In this document: in pieces, positions 1 to 10,927 of the stretch
How positions within the stretch are numbered: position 1 is the first letter of the stretch
Layout of the letters: each line of letters opens with the position of its first letter
NCBI GenBank assembly: GCA_004352715.1
Contig: SCFE01000091.1
Span: 1,782,642-1,846,641, forward strand
From: Hofstenia miamia
Taxonomy: Eukaryota > Xenacoelomorpha > Acoela
Direction: 5' to 3'
DNA length: 64,000 nt
The notes under the pieces: model-generated
The model's input: only the letters and a program-made list of their open reading frames with translations
Told to the model about the DNA's origin: nothing
Database searches by the model: none
Made by a program: the position numbers and the translations under genes

Positions 1-822
1 GCTCTCTTCTCTATCACACTTTTCTGTATTCCTCCAGTATTCTCCATGCATTGCCTTCTGCCTATACCTTATTTGTCTCTCTGATTCCATCCTACTCTGG
101 TATATCTGCTTTCCTTCACTCTCAGTTCTTATCTTCCTTAACTCCTTAGTGACCTCTAGTAGGGATCCTCTAGGTTGCTCTTCTACATATTCCTTTAGTC
201 CTTGTGCTTCTGCTTCTACAGTTTCCTCCACACTTAGCAGCCCTTTCTTTCCCTTATGCCTTGCCATGTACAGCCTATCTACATCTCCATTTAAGTTGAA
301 TTCTCCTTTCTCTTCTGCTAACTTACTTCTCTTAATGCCTCTTGGTACTGCCAACCTACTTCTTTCTTCATCCTTTCCTTGATCTGCTGTCTCTGTTTCT
401 ACATCCACGGTTTCTGCTGTTTCTACCACTACTACATCTGCCTCTTCATTTTCTTTTTGCTTCGTCTGTTCAGCTCTTCTTTTTTCCTCATTCTCATCCA
501 GCTTCAACTTCCTGACCTGACCTGCAAGCCTCTGCTCTGTAACTTCTAATCCTGTTTCTTCTTTTTTCCATTCTTCCAACATTCTCTTCCTATAACGCCT
601 CTCATCTGGTCTGCTTCTTCTATAACACTCCAATGCTATCCTGTTCTGGTCATCTGTCCACTTGTGCCGTTGTCCATTGGTCTGTGTGGTTCCTATACTG
701 CCACTTCTCGAGTCCACACTCCCGATTGGGAAGTCCGCCTGTTGACCGGAGATTCTTCGCACCCTCTGACCTTTTAAGGCCTGCCGGGGACTGAGGGTCT
801 TTTCTTTTCGTTTCACTTTCAT
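1..822 (-). CDS. LINE-derived ORF lacking the reverse transcriptase (partial, runs off window start)
   Basis: The minus strand is open from an ATG at 822 to base 1 (274 codons, no stop), which is exceptional in this AT-rich window. Residues 54-105 form a SANT/Myb-like block (HKWTDDQNRIALECY, then YRKRMLEEW, then LTEQRL-like VTEQRLAGQVRKL) of the kind that opens polyproteins of R2/R4-type non-LTR retrotransposons. An acidic, low-complexity linker follows (about 110-175). From residue 180 the text GDVDRLYMARHKGKKGLLSV and then RQKAMHGEYWR with DREES resembles the region that in such polyproteins lies after the reverse transcriptase. No RT motif (such as FADD) occurs between them. I infer an in-frame loss of about the whole RT, giving a DNA-binding domain fused to the C-terminal region. 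The intact frame suggests a young or maintained copy. The family assignment is from memory of related proteins; the clade is less certain than the LINE origin. Confidence 0.7.
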   Translation of the reverse strand, partial: MKVKRKEKTLSPRQALKGQRVRRISGQQADFPIGSVDSRSGSIGTTQTNGQRHKWTDDQNRIALECYRRSRPDERRYRKRMLEEWKKEETGLEVTEQRLAGQVRKLKLDENEEKRRAEQTKQKENEEADVVVVETAETVDVETETADQGKDEERSRLAVPRGIKRSKLAEEKGEFNLNGDVDRLYMARHKGKKGLLSVEETVEAEAQGLKEYVEEQPRGSLLEVTKELRKIRTESEGKQIYQSRMESERQIRYRQKAMHGEYWRNTEKCDREES

Positions 823-840
823 TCAAGGTAAGGTCGGGGG

Positions 841-894
841 TCGGGCTTGAAACCGGGTCCCAGTCTAGCCTTCTACCCCTTGGCCACTGTCGCC

Positions 895-895
<1 letters not shown>
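841..895 (-). promoter_or_regulatory. tRNA-like leader with A-box and B-box candidates
   Basis: Immediately upstream of the ATG at 822 on the minus strand, TGGCCAAGGGG (886-876) resembles a pol III A box and GGTTTCAAGCC (854-844) a diverged B box. The 22-bp spacing is shorter than in most tRNA genes. The surrounding text reads like a shortened Leu/Ser-type tRNA head, as in tRNA-derived SINEs. An identical copy lies at 1361-1415. Function is inferred only. Confidence 0.4.

Positions 896-948
<53 letters not shown>
896..948. repeat. (ATT)n microsatellite
   Basis: About 18 uninterrupted ATT units end at a single N (949). On the coding strand of the neighbouring LINE ORF this is (AAT)n directly before the 5' end. 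Dong-type elements of the R4 clade are known to insert into TAA repeats. Confidence 0.95.
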
Positions 949-950
949 NT

Positions 951-1414
951 ACTACATCTGCCTCTTCATTTTCTTTTTGCTTCGTCTGTTCAGCTCTTCT
1001 TTTTTCCTCATTCTCATCCAGCTTCAACTTCCTGACCTGACCTGCAAGCCTCTGCTCTGTAACTTCTAATCCTGTTTCTTCTTTTTTCCATTCTTCCAAC
1101 ATTCTCTTCCTATAACGCCTCTCATCTGGTCTGCTTCTTCTATAACACTCCAATGCTATCCTGTTCTGGTCATCTGTCCACTTGTGCCGTTGTCCATTGG
1201 TCTGTGTGGTTCCTATACTGCCACTTCTCGAGTCCACACTCCCGATTGGGAAGTCCGCCTGTTGACCGGAGATTCTTCGCACCCTCTGACCTTTTAAGGC
1301 CTGCCGGGGACTGAGGGTCTTTTCTTTTCGTTTCACTTTCATTCAAGGTAAGGTCGGGGGTCGGGCTTGAAACCGGGTCCCAGTCTAGCCTTCTACCCCT
1401 TGGCCACTGTCGCC

Positions 1415-1428
<14 letters not shown>
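951..1428. repeat. Identical duplicate of 431-908
   Basis: Bases 951-1428 repeat 431-908 without visible differences at an offset of 520. The copy includes the ORF start (ATG at 1342, minus), the SANT-like region and the tRNA-like leader. It reads in frame through the single N into the (AAT)n tract, which gives a run of Asn. The lone N between the copies points to an assembly artefact, though a real tandem insertion cannot be excluded. Confidence 0.9.

Positions 1429-1488
<60 letters not shown>
1416..1488. repeat. (ATT)n microsatellite
   Basis: About 24 ATT units follow the second copy of the tRNA-like leader, so both copies of the LINE 5' end abut the same microsatellite. Confidence 0.95.
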
Positions 1489-1489
<1 letters not shown>

Positions 1490-1513
1490 AAATATATTAA
1501 ACAGTCAACAAAA

Positions 1514-3300
1514 TCATTTATGGAATGATGAAATGTAAGATGATTGGCATGAGTTGCATTGCCAAACAAGATATTCTGTGCATCTAATATCAATATTAAA
1601 ATTGCAATTGAGATGCAGTCTGCAAAAAACTAGCCGATTTGTTTTAACAGTGCGGTGATCATCAAATAAATTAATGTTTGTGCTCATATGAATAAATTTT
1701 GCCAAGTGAGTGATTCTGTTAAAATAGAAATATGCTGTCTTTGATATCTTTACACGTGTTATTTGAAAAAGATTAAAAATTTTAGAACGTAATCCTGAGC
1801 GGTTTGGGTAATATAAAGATATGTAATCAAAAGCATTGAGATCCAAACGGTTTGTTAGAAGTTTGTTTAAATAAAGCAAATCATAGTATTGTAATAGTAG
1901 AGGAACTGGAAATAAGTTTCCAATAATTTGAATCCACTTTGTACATCGACGCTGTAAACGTTCTAATTTATCAACATCTCCTGAGGAGGGAAACCAAATC
2001 TGAGATGTATTCATGAAGAAAGTCAGGATTAAAGATTTGTAAAGATTAGGTTTGACGTGGTATGACGTGTTAAAGGAAATTCATCTCTTTAATAACATAA
2101 AAGAGTGATTACACTTTCTTATTTTTTCAGATATACACCAAGATCTTTAAAATATGCATTAGGCTTAAACATTGAGCCATCGTTTTGAATTTGAATAGAC
2201 GAATCGGATGTAGGATAAGCGAGAAATACTCACATTTTTTCTCATTAAGTGTCATTTTGTTATTTTTTGCCCAAACTACAAGAGAAAAGTAATCATCTTC
2301 AATATTGCGTAAAGATGGAGAAAAAATTTTTAGATCAGCGAATAAGTATCGTGTGCAATTAAGACAAAAAGATGGAATGTCATTTATAAATATGAGAAAT
2401 AATAATGGTTCCAAGACTGAGCCTTGGGGGCACAGCACTGATAACAATTAACCAACAGGATCGACAAGAATATATGCTAACACATTGAAATCGGTTTGTC
2501 AGGTAAGAGGCAAGGATTCGAAGAATTCCCCCACTAATAGCGAAACTGCGCAACTCATGTATTAGAAGTCCATGTGGGACTGAATCGAACGCTTTAAGAA
2601 AATCAAGGTAAAGCACGTAAGAAAACTGAGAATCTTCATATAGCTTATATCTATCATCTGAAAATAATAGGAGTTGGGTGACTGTAGAGCGAGCCTTAAT
2701 GAAACCAAATTGTTGATTATTAAGTTTGTAGCGTATAAAATTGTAATTTTCAAACAGTAATGATAGTCTTGGAAGAGAAGCTATTGGACGGTAATTATTT
2801 GCTTTTTTCCGACTACCTGATTTAAATAATGGTTTGAGAATAGTTTGCTTCCATAAATCAGGATAATATCCCGAATCAATAATAAATTGAAACCCATTTA
2901 GGGCATGAATATTGCTTTAAGAATGAGCCAGGGGATTATTATCAGATCCACAGTTGAAGTTAAAGTTAGCTAATAGAGTGATAACATCATCAAGCTCAAT
3001 AGATATATAATTAAATCAAAAATATCAAATGAACAGTTTATCTCATCTTTTGGAGGCAAAATATTCTTTAAAAAGTGAGCAAATATCAAAATCTGTGTAG
3101 CAAGTTTGAACTCCCAAGTGATATGGCAAGTAAAAGTTTGAAGATCTAAAGATCGAAGTAATTTATAACAGGAATTAACGTCAGAAATGTCTGAAAAGCT
3201 CTGTAAAAATATTTATCTATCAAGTCCAAATGACTCAAGGAGATCATTGCGCAATGACTTTAAGCTGCAGTAATCAGAAATATATCGTTTGTTGTTTTAT
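1514..3300 (-). pseudogene. Degenerate CR1/Jockey-type LINE reverse transcriptase
   Basis: Minus-strand frames, in order, carry reverse-transcriptase blocks. They are GYYPDLWKQTILKPLFKSGS with NNYRPIASLP (about 2900-2770), QFGFIKARSTVTQLL (about 2710), YLDFLKAFDSVPHGLL (about 2610), CPQGSVLEPLLFLIFINDIP (about 2430) and LFADLKIFS, where the catalytic FADD has lost one Asp. Next come the thumb-like NNKMTLNEKKCE and a C-terminal part with ERLQRRCTKWI (about 1960). The frame shifts between blocks near 2440 and 2620, and stops interrupt it, so the copy is dead. The part above 2910 is weakly recognisable. It is a different family from the ORF at 1-822. Confidence 0.85.
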
Positions 3301-3609
3301 GTAGGTAGAAATGATGTTCATTACTGCTCATTGATAACTTCTCCAGTTGTATTAAGCACGGGAAATAATTAACAAGTGTTGGACCTTCATATAAGCATTT
3401 GATTTTTTTTCAGATACTTATTAACTGCATAGCCAATAATATGAGTACAGGAAAACTTCGAAGTCTCTGACGTACACTTCATCTATATGCAGCAAACACA
3501 TTTTTTAGAATCAAAATAGAAAATGGAATTTGTACTTTGAATAGCCCCTAACTCAGGCCTGTCCAGTAGGATGGGGACCCGTATGGGGATATGAAAATTT
3601 GTCCAATGG

Positions 3610-3852
3610 GTTTCATGCAGTGGCGCGTTTAGGGGGAGCAGGGGGCGACCGCCACCACCCTTTGTGGCCATCTGCGAACACTTAAAAAAATGTTCAAGAT
3701 GTTATTAATCGATTTGCTGCTAAAACCAGGCGATTACATTTTTGTATAAGCTTATTTTTGTTCAAAAAACATTTTTTTGCAATTTTATTTCTGTAAAAAT
3801 GGGTGTCAACCCCCCCCATTTTAAAAATCCTAAACACGCCACTGGTTTCACG
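3610..3852. mobile_element. 227-bp hAT MITE with 8-bp target duplications
   Basis: The element spans 3618-3844. It begins CAGTGGCGCGTTTAGG and ends with the inverse of CAGTGGCGTGTTTAGG, the CAG...CTG termini typical of hAT transposons. The 8 bases on the left (3610-3617, GTTTCATG) and right (3845-3852, GTTTCACG) match at 7 of 8, as expected for a hAT target-site duplication. The interior has no transposase ORF, so it would depend on a transposase supplied elsewhere. Confidence 0.85.
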
Positions 3853-4554
3853 GAGATTTCTAAGGCTAAAGCTGTAACGGTTTTCGCCTCCATTATTAGT
3901 GATCGAACTCAATGACATCCACTTTAAAATCACACCATAATTATTGTTATTTTTACTGCTTTTCTATCTCAAAAATACTTCCTTTGTATCGAACTGCTCT
4001 TGTCGAAAATAATTTTTTAAAATTCTGATTTCCTAAATGAACAATCAACAGAATACATAGCAAGGTGGGTAAAAATGATTCTAAGTGGCACATTAATAAT
4101 TAAAGCCCTGCCAACTTCGCAATTCGTCCAAAGACTGCGATCTTAAGTAACATTTTTGTTGCAATTACTATTATATTTGTTATATTAGAACATTTCCCGC
4201 TGACTAAGTAGCAAAGCAATTACCACAACAACAGTTATACTGTTTTGGTTGTTTCTAAGCACAAAATCGTATTGCAGAAAACTGTAGAATTGCAAGTATC
4301 AAGATCTACAGAATTTTAAAACAGGGAAAGTATTTTTCAGAAGAACCATTAATTTTTTCGCCCGACATTATACTGGAACTGAATCCAACATCAGATATAA
4401 TGAGACTATAGTTGGTGATGATGAAAAGAATTTAGCTGTATTAAACGGCAATTTGTTCCCAACACATTTAATAAATTTGGCTAATGAAAAGTAATCAAAA
4501 ATAGTTAGTATGAGTACATACATTGTACATACACATGAATTTTGTCGTGGTTAT

Positions 4555-4582
4555 CCGTGGGATCTCATGAAGATCCCCACGG
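4555..4582. repeat. Imperfect hairpin
   Basis: CCGTGGGATCT and AGATCCCCACGG are inverted copies around a 5-base loop, with one extra C in the right arm. No role is apparent. Confidence 0.6.
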
Positions 4583-4609
4583 CAATTTTCATAAGGTGTG
4601 GATCAAAAT

Positions 4610-4849
4610 TCAGTCCCATGGACAAGCCTGTATATACTTCTTTGTAGTGTTCAAATGATACAAACTAAATAAAGAAGGGGGAATGCCATTAAATGTATTG
4701 GGTATCTCTGCTGTTCGAACACGTTTTTTATGGTAGCTTTCATTGGTAGAAACCTGTGGCACGTCAAACATCCGAACATTTGGGGTAGTAATTGAATCCA
4801 GCCATCCCTTTTTTCTTAAGTATCTGTTGGAAGTCAATAAAAAGTACAA
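4610..4849 (-). pseudogene. Possible LINE C-terminal fragment
   Basis: A 79-codon minus-strand frame contains VRTAEIPNTFNGIPPSLFSL followed by HLNTTKKYIQ. This resembles the conserved tail of CR1/RTE-type LINE proteins (a WN-x-LP-like block, then a short helix with FKKxL). The Trp is replaced and no RT lies upstream, so this is at most a truncated fragment. It could be chance. Confidence 0.4.
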
Positions 4850-5299
4850 TTTTACTTATGATAACACAACACGTATTAAGCATATTTAATCTAAAATGTA
4901 ACAGCAATCTTCCAAATCACGTGTGTGCGTGTGTGTTTTAATAAAAATTTCTACCTACACATTCTTTCTGTTTCACCTATTGTTATTCAAAGCTTTAGGC
5001 CTACACTCCCGAAACTTATATCATTCGAACGATCTAGTCTTACTCTATCTTTCTATGCATTAACAGTTACCATAGGCCATATATAGGCTGAGCACTTGTT
5101 GGCCAAACTTGGTGTATCCAAGCTAAAATGCCCCCCCCCATTTTCAACTTAAGTCCAAATTTTAAAGTTTTTTTTTGGATATTATTGCTCTAAGTTCACT
5201 GAAATACATTACCCACTGTCAAGTAAAAGACCGGGTTGAAGACCTGATGAGAAAAAACTTTCTGGTCAAATCAAAACTCAAGTGGAAAAAGTGACCATT

Positions 5300-5600
5300 T
5301 CCCTAACTTAAGTCAAACCGCACCTTAGACCTAACCCAAACCATACCCAAATTTGGCAATGTTTATTCAATCTACGCAGCGCCTTTTTCTCACATCTTTC
5401 ACCTAGTTACTTTGTTTACATAATTCTAAATTAACATGCTTTCATTGAGTCGGCTCTGTCATGATGGTGAATATAGTATAATGTTAGGTCTATGGTTGTG
5501 GTAAGATTAGAGTTAAGGTTGACTTTAACTTAAGTTTAGGGTTATGTTTTGGAATATAGTTTCGGTTAGGATTAAGGTGTTATAATATTATTGTTATATT
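5300..5600. repeat. Degenerate TTAGGG/CCTAAC-like low-complexity tract
   Basis: CCTAACCCAAACCATACCC near 5330 and GTTTAGGGTTATG with GTTAGGATTAAGG near 5530-5575 form inverse-oriented, telomere-like degenerate repeats. Such sequence is common at ends of small repeats in marine invertebrates. No gene is seen. Confidence 0.4.
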
Positions 5601-5736
5601 GATAAATTAGCATTTTTTGAAATTATTTGAGGGGTGGGATGGGGAGATAACAAAAAAGTCCAGGAAAACGTATCATGTAAACGCAACTGATATTTAGTTA
5701 ATCTGATAATTGCTTCATAAAAAAGCCCCGTTTACA

Positions 5737-5810
5737 CGATAAGTTTTCCCTTATGACTTCCCTTTATGTAAGGGCTTTTAAGAATATAAGTCATAAGGGA
5801 AAACTTATCG
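5737..5810. mobile_element. Foldback MITE-like inverted repeat
   Basis: A perfect 23-bp arm (5737-5759, starting CGATAAGTTTTCCC) is inverted at 5788-5810 around a 28-bp loop. The symmetry extends weakly outward (CCGTTTA on the left, TAAACGG on the right), which suggests a small element of about 100 bp. No target duplication could be fixed. Confidence 0.65.
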
Positions 5811-5829
5811 TATAGGCCTAAACGGAGGT

Positions 5830-8370
5830 TAATGCAAACCAGATTGTTTGTGATTGATTTTTCTTCAATATAATTAAGGAGAACGTATATTGGTGTAAAT
5901 AAGAATTTTTTCTTTCACTATGATTGGGTGTGTCATAGTTGTTATCAATAACAAATTATTGTATTTTCACTCTAATAACATACAGTTTTAAAATTATATT
6001 ATTAAAGCATAGTTACAACTAGTAAGTTGGCAAAATAAATAAAAATATAAACTTGCTATGCATTTGGAAATAATTGAAATATTCAATAAATGTATATTCT
6101 TCAATCATTTAATGGACTAGCATAGTTTGATATTTAGCAGCAAAATTTTATGAAAGGCACTTATAGATTAGTTTTTTACTTTTTTCATTCTTAATGACAC
6201 AGCACAGATTTGTGAATGAACTTAAAAGAAATACGTTGCTTCTTAGGCTTCCATTTATATTTGATCATTCTTCATTATTTAATTTATCCATATTGTCTAC
6301 CAGTTAACCTGTGGGGAATATTTGCCGTTTTATCATGTGCTTAACGATTGACCTGATTAACCTGTTTTGATTATCTTGTTTTGATTATCAGCCTTAGTTT
6401 AGGCTATATGCCTAAATTTAGATATATCATTCAGTTGTTTAATGTAATACAATTAATTTTGGCAAATTTTGAGCCGAAGTACTTCACCATTGCAACTCTA
6501 AAGAACAAGTGAAGTGAGTGATATTTGATTAGAAGAATTTCTAAGCAAAGTACATCCCTTAATCATACGATCCAGTTTATTGCAAGCTTTCACATTTTTC
6601 TGCGTAAACAACCTTACATGTCATGTTTTACTTAACAATTATTAAAATTATTCGGGTCAAATTGCAATTGCCATCTACTTATGGGCCATCTTGAACTTTA
6701 CCATAGTGTACAGATCATTTTTTAGAACATCAGTGTGATCATTAATTAGCTTTCGGGAATTATTTACTGAATGTCATGGATCAAATATGTGAACAGTGTT
6801 TTTTAGCTTAGGACTCTTTTTAGACAAAAAATTAATTGGGTTTGTCGAAATGTTTTATTTTGCTATACTAAGCAATGATTGGCCTATCGTTAGATATGTA
6901 TCTGGTTTAATAATCCAAGTAATGCGGAAGGGTAGGTTTTTAATCATGTGTCATTTGTGAATTACTGGATGATATCGTCGCAGTATGCAATGTTACAACT
7001 CCGTACTAGTTGAATTTAAATGGAAAATTCAATTACTGCTAACACCTTCAGTGTGCACGTGAATTAAAACATAAAACTTTTATAATTAAACAACTGCAAG
7101 TTGGATAAATTTTTGATAATGTTTACAGCACTAAAATTGCGAAGTTATCCATTATGCAGAAACTAAAATATTAATTATTAAAAAAATGAGGTATACAATT
7201 TATAAAAGGAAATATTTCAGCCAATCAACTTCTCGTTAAGCGATCGTTAGAGTACATTCAATTACTCAGCGTACTTAAACGCCGTCATAGGACATTTACA
7301 CTAAACAGCCAATGTAAATAAACACACCATTCCATGCTCCTAGTTATTTAGTCTTCTGTGCTACTGTATCCTTTTGTTCTCAAATGTGTAGATCTGATGT
7401 CTCACCGATTTACATTTTCACAGAATGAGTAAGTTGCTTATGTTTTTTCATGATACATTAATATTGACATGAAAAGCACTAGTGCAAGTATATTATTTAT
7501 TTTTGTATCTTTATACATTTAAATTATGTGCATGGTATGTGCAATTAACACAATTTGACGTGAAACATTTGCAATAGCAGCAACAATCATCTCAATAGCT
7601 AATATAGACTATATATATATATATATTCCATTTCTATAATGCGCACAAAATTTTCTATTAAACAGGTATTTTTAACAAATCGATTGATAAATAATTGACT
7701 ATGAACAATCACTAAGAGCCCGGGTTTCTTATGTATGAAGGTTATGCATATTTCAAATGATTTTGAAGCAATATATGCATGCGCAATGTTATATTCTAGT
7801 AGCGGTTCACATGTTAATTATATGTGTGTTGCAATCAAGATGTACAAAAGATGCTCTAGAAATCTGTTTACACATGGAGTTCGAATTGCAATTTGGAAGA
7901 ACGTACTCAGAATTTAACTCTAAAATTATATTATGCGGTATAATGCGTTAAATGGAAAAAAACGTAGTTTGATTTTATGTGGATAATACGTAACATAACT
8001 ATCGTTTTAATACTTGCTTTTGTGGGTTCTTGTAAGTTACCTGGCTAAAAAATTCACAAGTTACAATTGAAATGTGTGAAAAGCGGTCTTTTGCAAAGTA
8101 GTGTAAACAGTTCAAAACCTCTAAAGCAATTCAAAGGATAAAAAACAAATTTAAAGAATAATGTGTAATAGTTAGGAATCCCTTCTTACTATTTAATTGG
8201 ATTGTTTTTCAAAGATTTAACTTCAATTGCTTTATTTGCCAATCGGGAGTGTTTTGTTGTCATTATCAGATTGTGTATGCAGTAAAGAAGTACGGGTGTG
8301 AGTTGGCTAGGGTAGAAGAAAGATCTTACCCGTAACTCCATAGAAAAGAGTACTACCATATATGTACAAA
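5830..8370. other. Stretch without recognisable genes
   Basis: AT-rich sequence on both strands with only short open frames and a small (TA)n tract near 7613. No conserved protein motif, tRNA or transposon end was recognised. Confidence 0.6.
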
Positions 8371-8371
8371 T

Positions 8372-8823
8372 ATCATTTGATAACCGCTTGCACAGCCTAT
8401 GGCAGATTTCAAGCTACAAGGAAATCAGCAACTAGTGTGTGAATCTAGAAATGCTTGTTTGTACATAGAAGTTGTGCATCCTCTACTTCGTTTAAATTTG
8501 TACCTCCATTAAATCTTGTAGAAATCACATATAATTCTATATAATGAGTACACATTCTTTTGAATTTCAATTTGCATTCTTGTTACTGTATTCAATGCAT
8601 AATAAAGAAATTGAAAGAAAGAAATTAGGACGTTTTGTATCATTATTATCAACAGTAACGGCTAGTTTCTTTGCTGCTTTCAGTTAATAGAAATTTGCAA
8701 ATTTTTAATTTGTTTTCTCATTGAGGTTATTTATCAGGCATTATTGCAAAAATTGATTTAAATGTCTGGTGAACTAGATTATATTGATTGATGCACAATA
8801 TCTCTAAAGCAGGATTATTTCTT
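8372..8823. repeat. Duplicate block A (first copy)
   Basis: This block recurs at 9511-9953 at an offset of 1139. Differences are a 10-base insertion in this copy (near 8657), a one-base deletion (near 8687) and single substitutions. It ends at a single N (8824). Allelic-type differences plus the N suggest that two haplotypes were assembled side by side. Confidence 0.9.
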
Positions 8824-8824
8824 N

Positions 8825-9510
8825 ATATATATATATATATATATATAAATCTATAATAATAATAATAATGTATGAATTTCAGAAGTAAAAAATATTTAAC
8901 TACAGGCATTAGCATTTTATTTTAGAAAATAGCACCACACATTACATTTCATTAAATAAATTGGTTTCCATCAAGATGAGTCAGCAATTTATTTAAAGCG
9001 AAAATGTCAACTAAAACTAATGAAAACCTTCGAATTGGAAAAATGCCTATTACCAATTTAAATTTACGGTTTAATTATATGCATCAAAATGAAATTTGCA
9101 CAAATATCTCACATGGATTAAGTAAAACCTAAATATCAAGACGTTTAATTTCATATGATGGTACTGTAATTGTCTTAACTAGCACTCCGTGAAACAGGTG
9201 CTAAAAATATGACCTGCTTAATTGTTTAACAAACAATGCGCGTTTTTACTGCACATTTTACTCGAATTTTCTTTTCACAATTATTAGCTAACGGAATCAT
9301 TTAACGCAAGCATTTAGCGAAATGTCGATTGAAAATACAACAGTTTTTCGTCTAATGCATTGATTGTTATTTTTGCAATTAAAACCATTGTGCGAATTCT
9401 AAAATATAACAAAGATATTTATAAATACGTTTTACTTAAAAGAATTCGATAATTCTATAAAAGACGGTGTAATAAAATTGTTCCTCTAATATATATATAT
9501 ATATATATAT
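8825..9510. repeat. Duplicate block B (first copy)
   Basis: From 8845 this block is repeated at 10922 onward at a constant offset of 2077, with no visible difference up to the (TA)n at 9489. It is bounded by (TA)n on both sides and lies between the N at 8824 and the second copy of block A. Confidence 0.9.
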
Positions 9511-9953
9511 ATCATTTGATAACCGCTTGCACAGCCTATGGCAGATTTCAAGCTACAAGGAAATCAGCAACTAGTGTGTGAATCTAGAAATGCTTGTTTG
9601 TACATAGAAGTTGTGCATCCTCTACTTCGTTTAAATTTGTACCTCCATTAAATCTTGTAGAAATCACATATAATTCTATATAATGAGTACACATTCTTTT
9701 GAATTTCAATTTGCATTCTTGTTACTGTATTCAATGCATAATAAAGAAATTGAAAGAAAGAAATTAGGACGTTTTGTATCATTATTATCAACAGTTTCTT
9801 TGCTGCTTTCAGTTAAATAGAAATTTGCAAATTTTTAATTTGTTTTCTCATTGAGGTTATTTATCAGGCATTATTGCAAAAATTGATTTAAATGTCTGGT
9901 GAACTAGATTATATTGATTGATGCACAATATCTCTAAAGCAGGACTATTTCTT
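9511..9953. repeat. Duplicate block A (second copy)
   Basis: Second copy of 8372-8823. It continues without a gap into unique sequence from 9954, so this copy is probably the correctly placed one. Confidence 0.9.
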
Positions 9954-10744
9954 ATGATTTTAAGAAATATGTTTTTCCAAATTTTATTATTTGGGAGATT
10001 TTCATAAAGAAGGGAACATCTAGACAGGGTTATTCCTTATGGAAAGATGTTTAGTAAGAACGATAACAAACAAAAATATCCTTGGAAGAACGCACACAAA
10101 ACATTTGAAAAAACAAATGTTTGAGTGTTTTAAGGATGATTTAATAAGCCCCATGCTAATTTTTATTGCTGTGATCTTTCTTTCATTATAACATATGAAA
10201 CAGATTTTTTTTTGTGTAGGGTATAATCAATTTCAATTTCAACATTAGTCTTTAAAACGTTCATTTTTAAAAAGAGATTTTATTTCAATTTTTATTGATA
10301 ACCACATGCAAGGCTTTCAATTAGTTTCTGTAGCTTTCGTGGTTGCCAATGTATTTTTTCTGATTATATCTTGGAGAAGTATATGGTGTATTTACAATAT
10401 TTTTCTCAGATCAAAATATAAAAATCTTCACTGAATAAGTAATATTTAACATAGGCATTTAAAAATTTCGTATAGTCATTTCCAATTAAGTAATATTTTA
10501 TGTTATGTGGATATGGAAATGGGCAGATTTTTGGTTTTTGCTGTATACAACAAAAGGCTATTGATTTTAAAATTAATTTTTGAACATTCATTTCGACCAA
10601 TTTTATTAACATTAGGCTTTAGCAAACATTATATATAAATATTTTAATATATTTGTTAGTGTATAAGCGTTTATATGCATATGCATATATACATAATGTT
10701 CCAAACTCCTTCTCAGCAAAATTTCACCTATTCATATAATATAT

Positions 10745-10758
10745 TTATCTATCTATCC

Positions 10759-10796
<38 letters not shown>
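10745..10796. repeat. (TATC)n and (TA)n microsatellites
   Basis: Seven TATC-like units, one with a substitution, run into about 11 TA units directly before the candidate Penelope-like end at 10801. Confidence 0.9.
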
Positions 10797-10797
<1 letters not shown>

Positions 10798-10850
10798 AAT
10801 GCTTGAAAATGACAATGTTTGTCGAAACATGTCGCAATAAAACATTATTC
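10797..10850 (+). mobile_element. Possible Penelope-like element 3' end (hammerhead-like)
   Basis: GCTTGAAAATGACAATG, then TTTGTCGAAACATGTCG and CAATAAAAC, contain a short hairpin (GACAATGTTTGTC) followed at once by GAAAC. Ends of Penelope-like elements often carry a hammerhead ribozyme core with this order (CUGAUGA, stem, GAAAC). The CUGAUGA box is not intact here, so a functional ribozyme is unlikely. No GIY-YIG or RT frame was seen beside it. Confidence 0.35.
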
Positions 10851-10881
10851 AAAAATGTTCAAAGTCTTAAGATTATAAACA

Positions 10882-10882
<1 letters not shown>

Positions 10883-10924
<42 letters not shown>
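10883..10924. repeat. (TA)n microsatellite
   Basis: About 20 uninterrupted TA units join unique sequence to the second copy of block B. Confidence 0.95.

Positions 10925-10927
<3 letters not shown>

Noticed and set aside
847-1035. Open frame rich in Tyr (and a minus-strand run of Asn)
   Set aside because: It is translation of the (ATT)n microsatellite and the single N, and the opposite strand holds the real LINE-derived frame.
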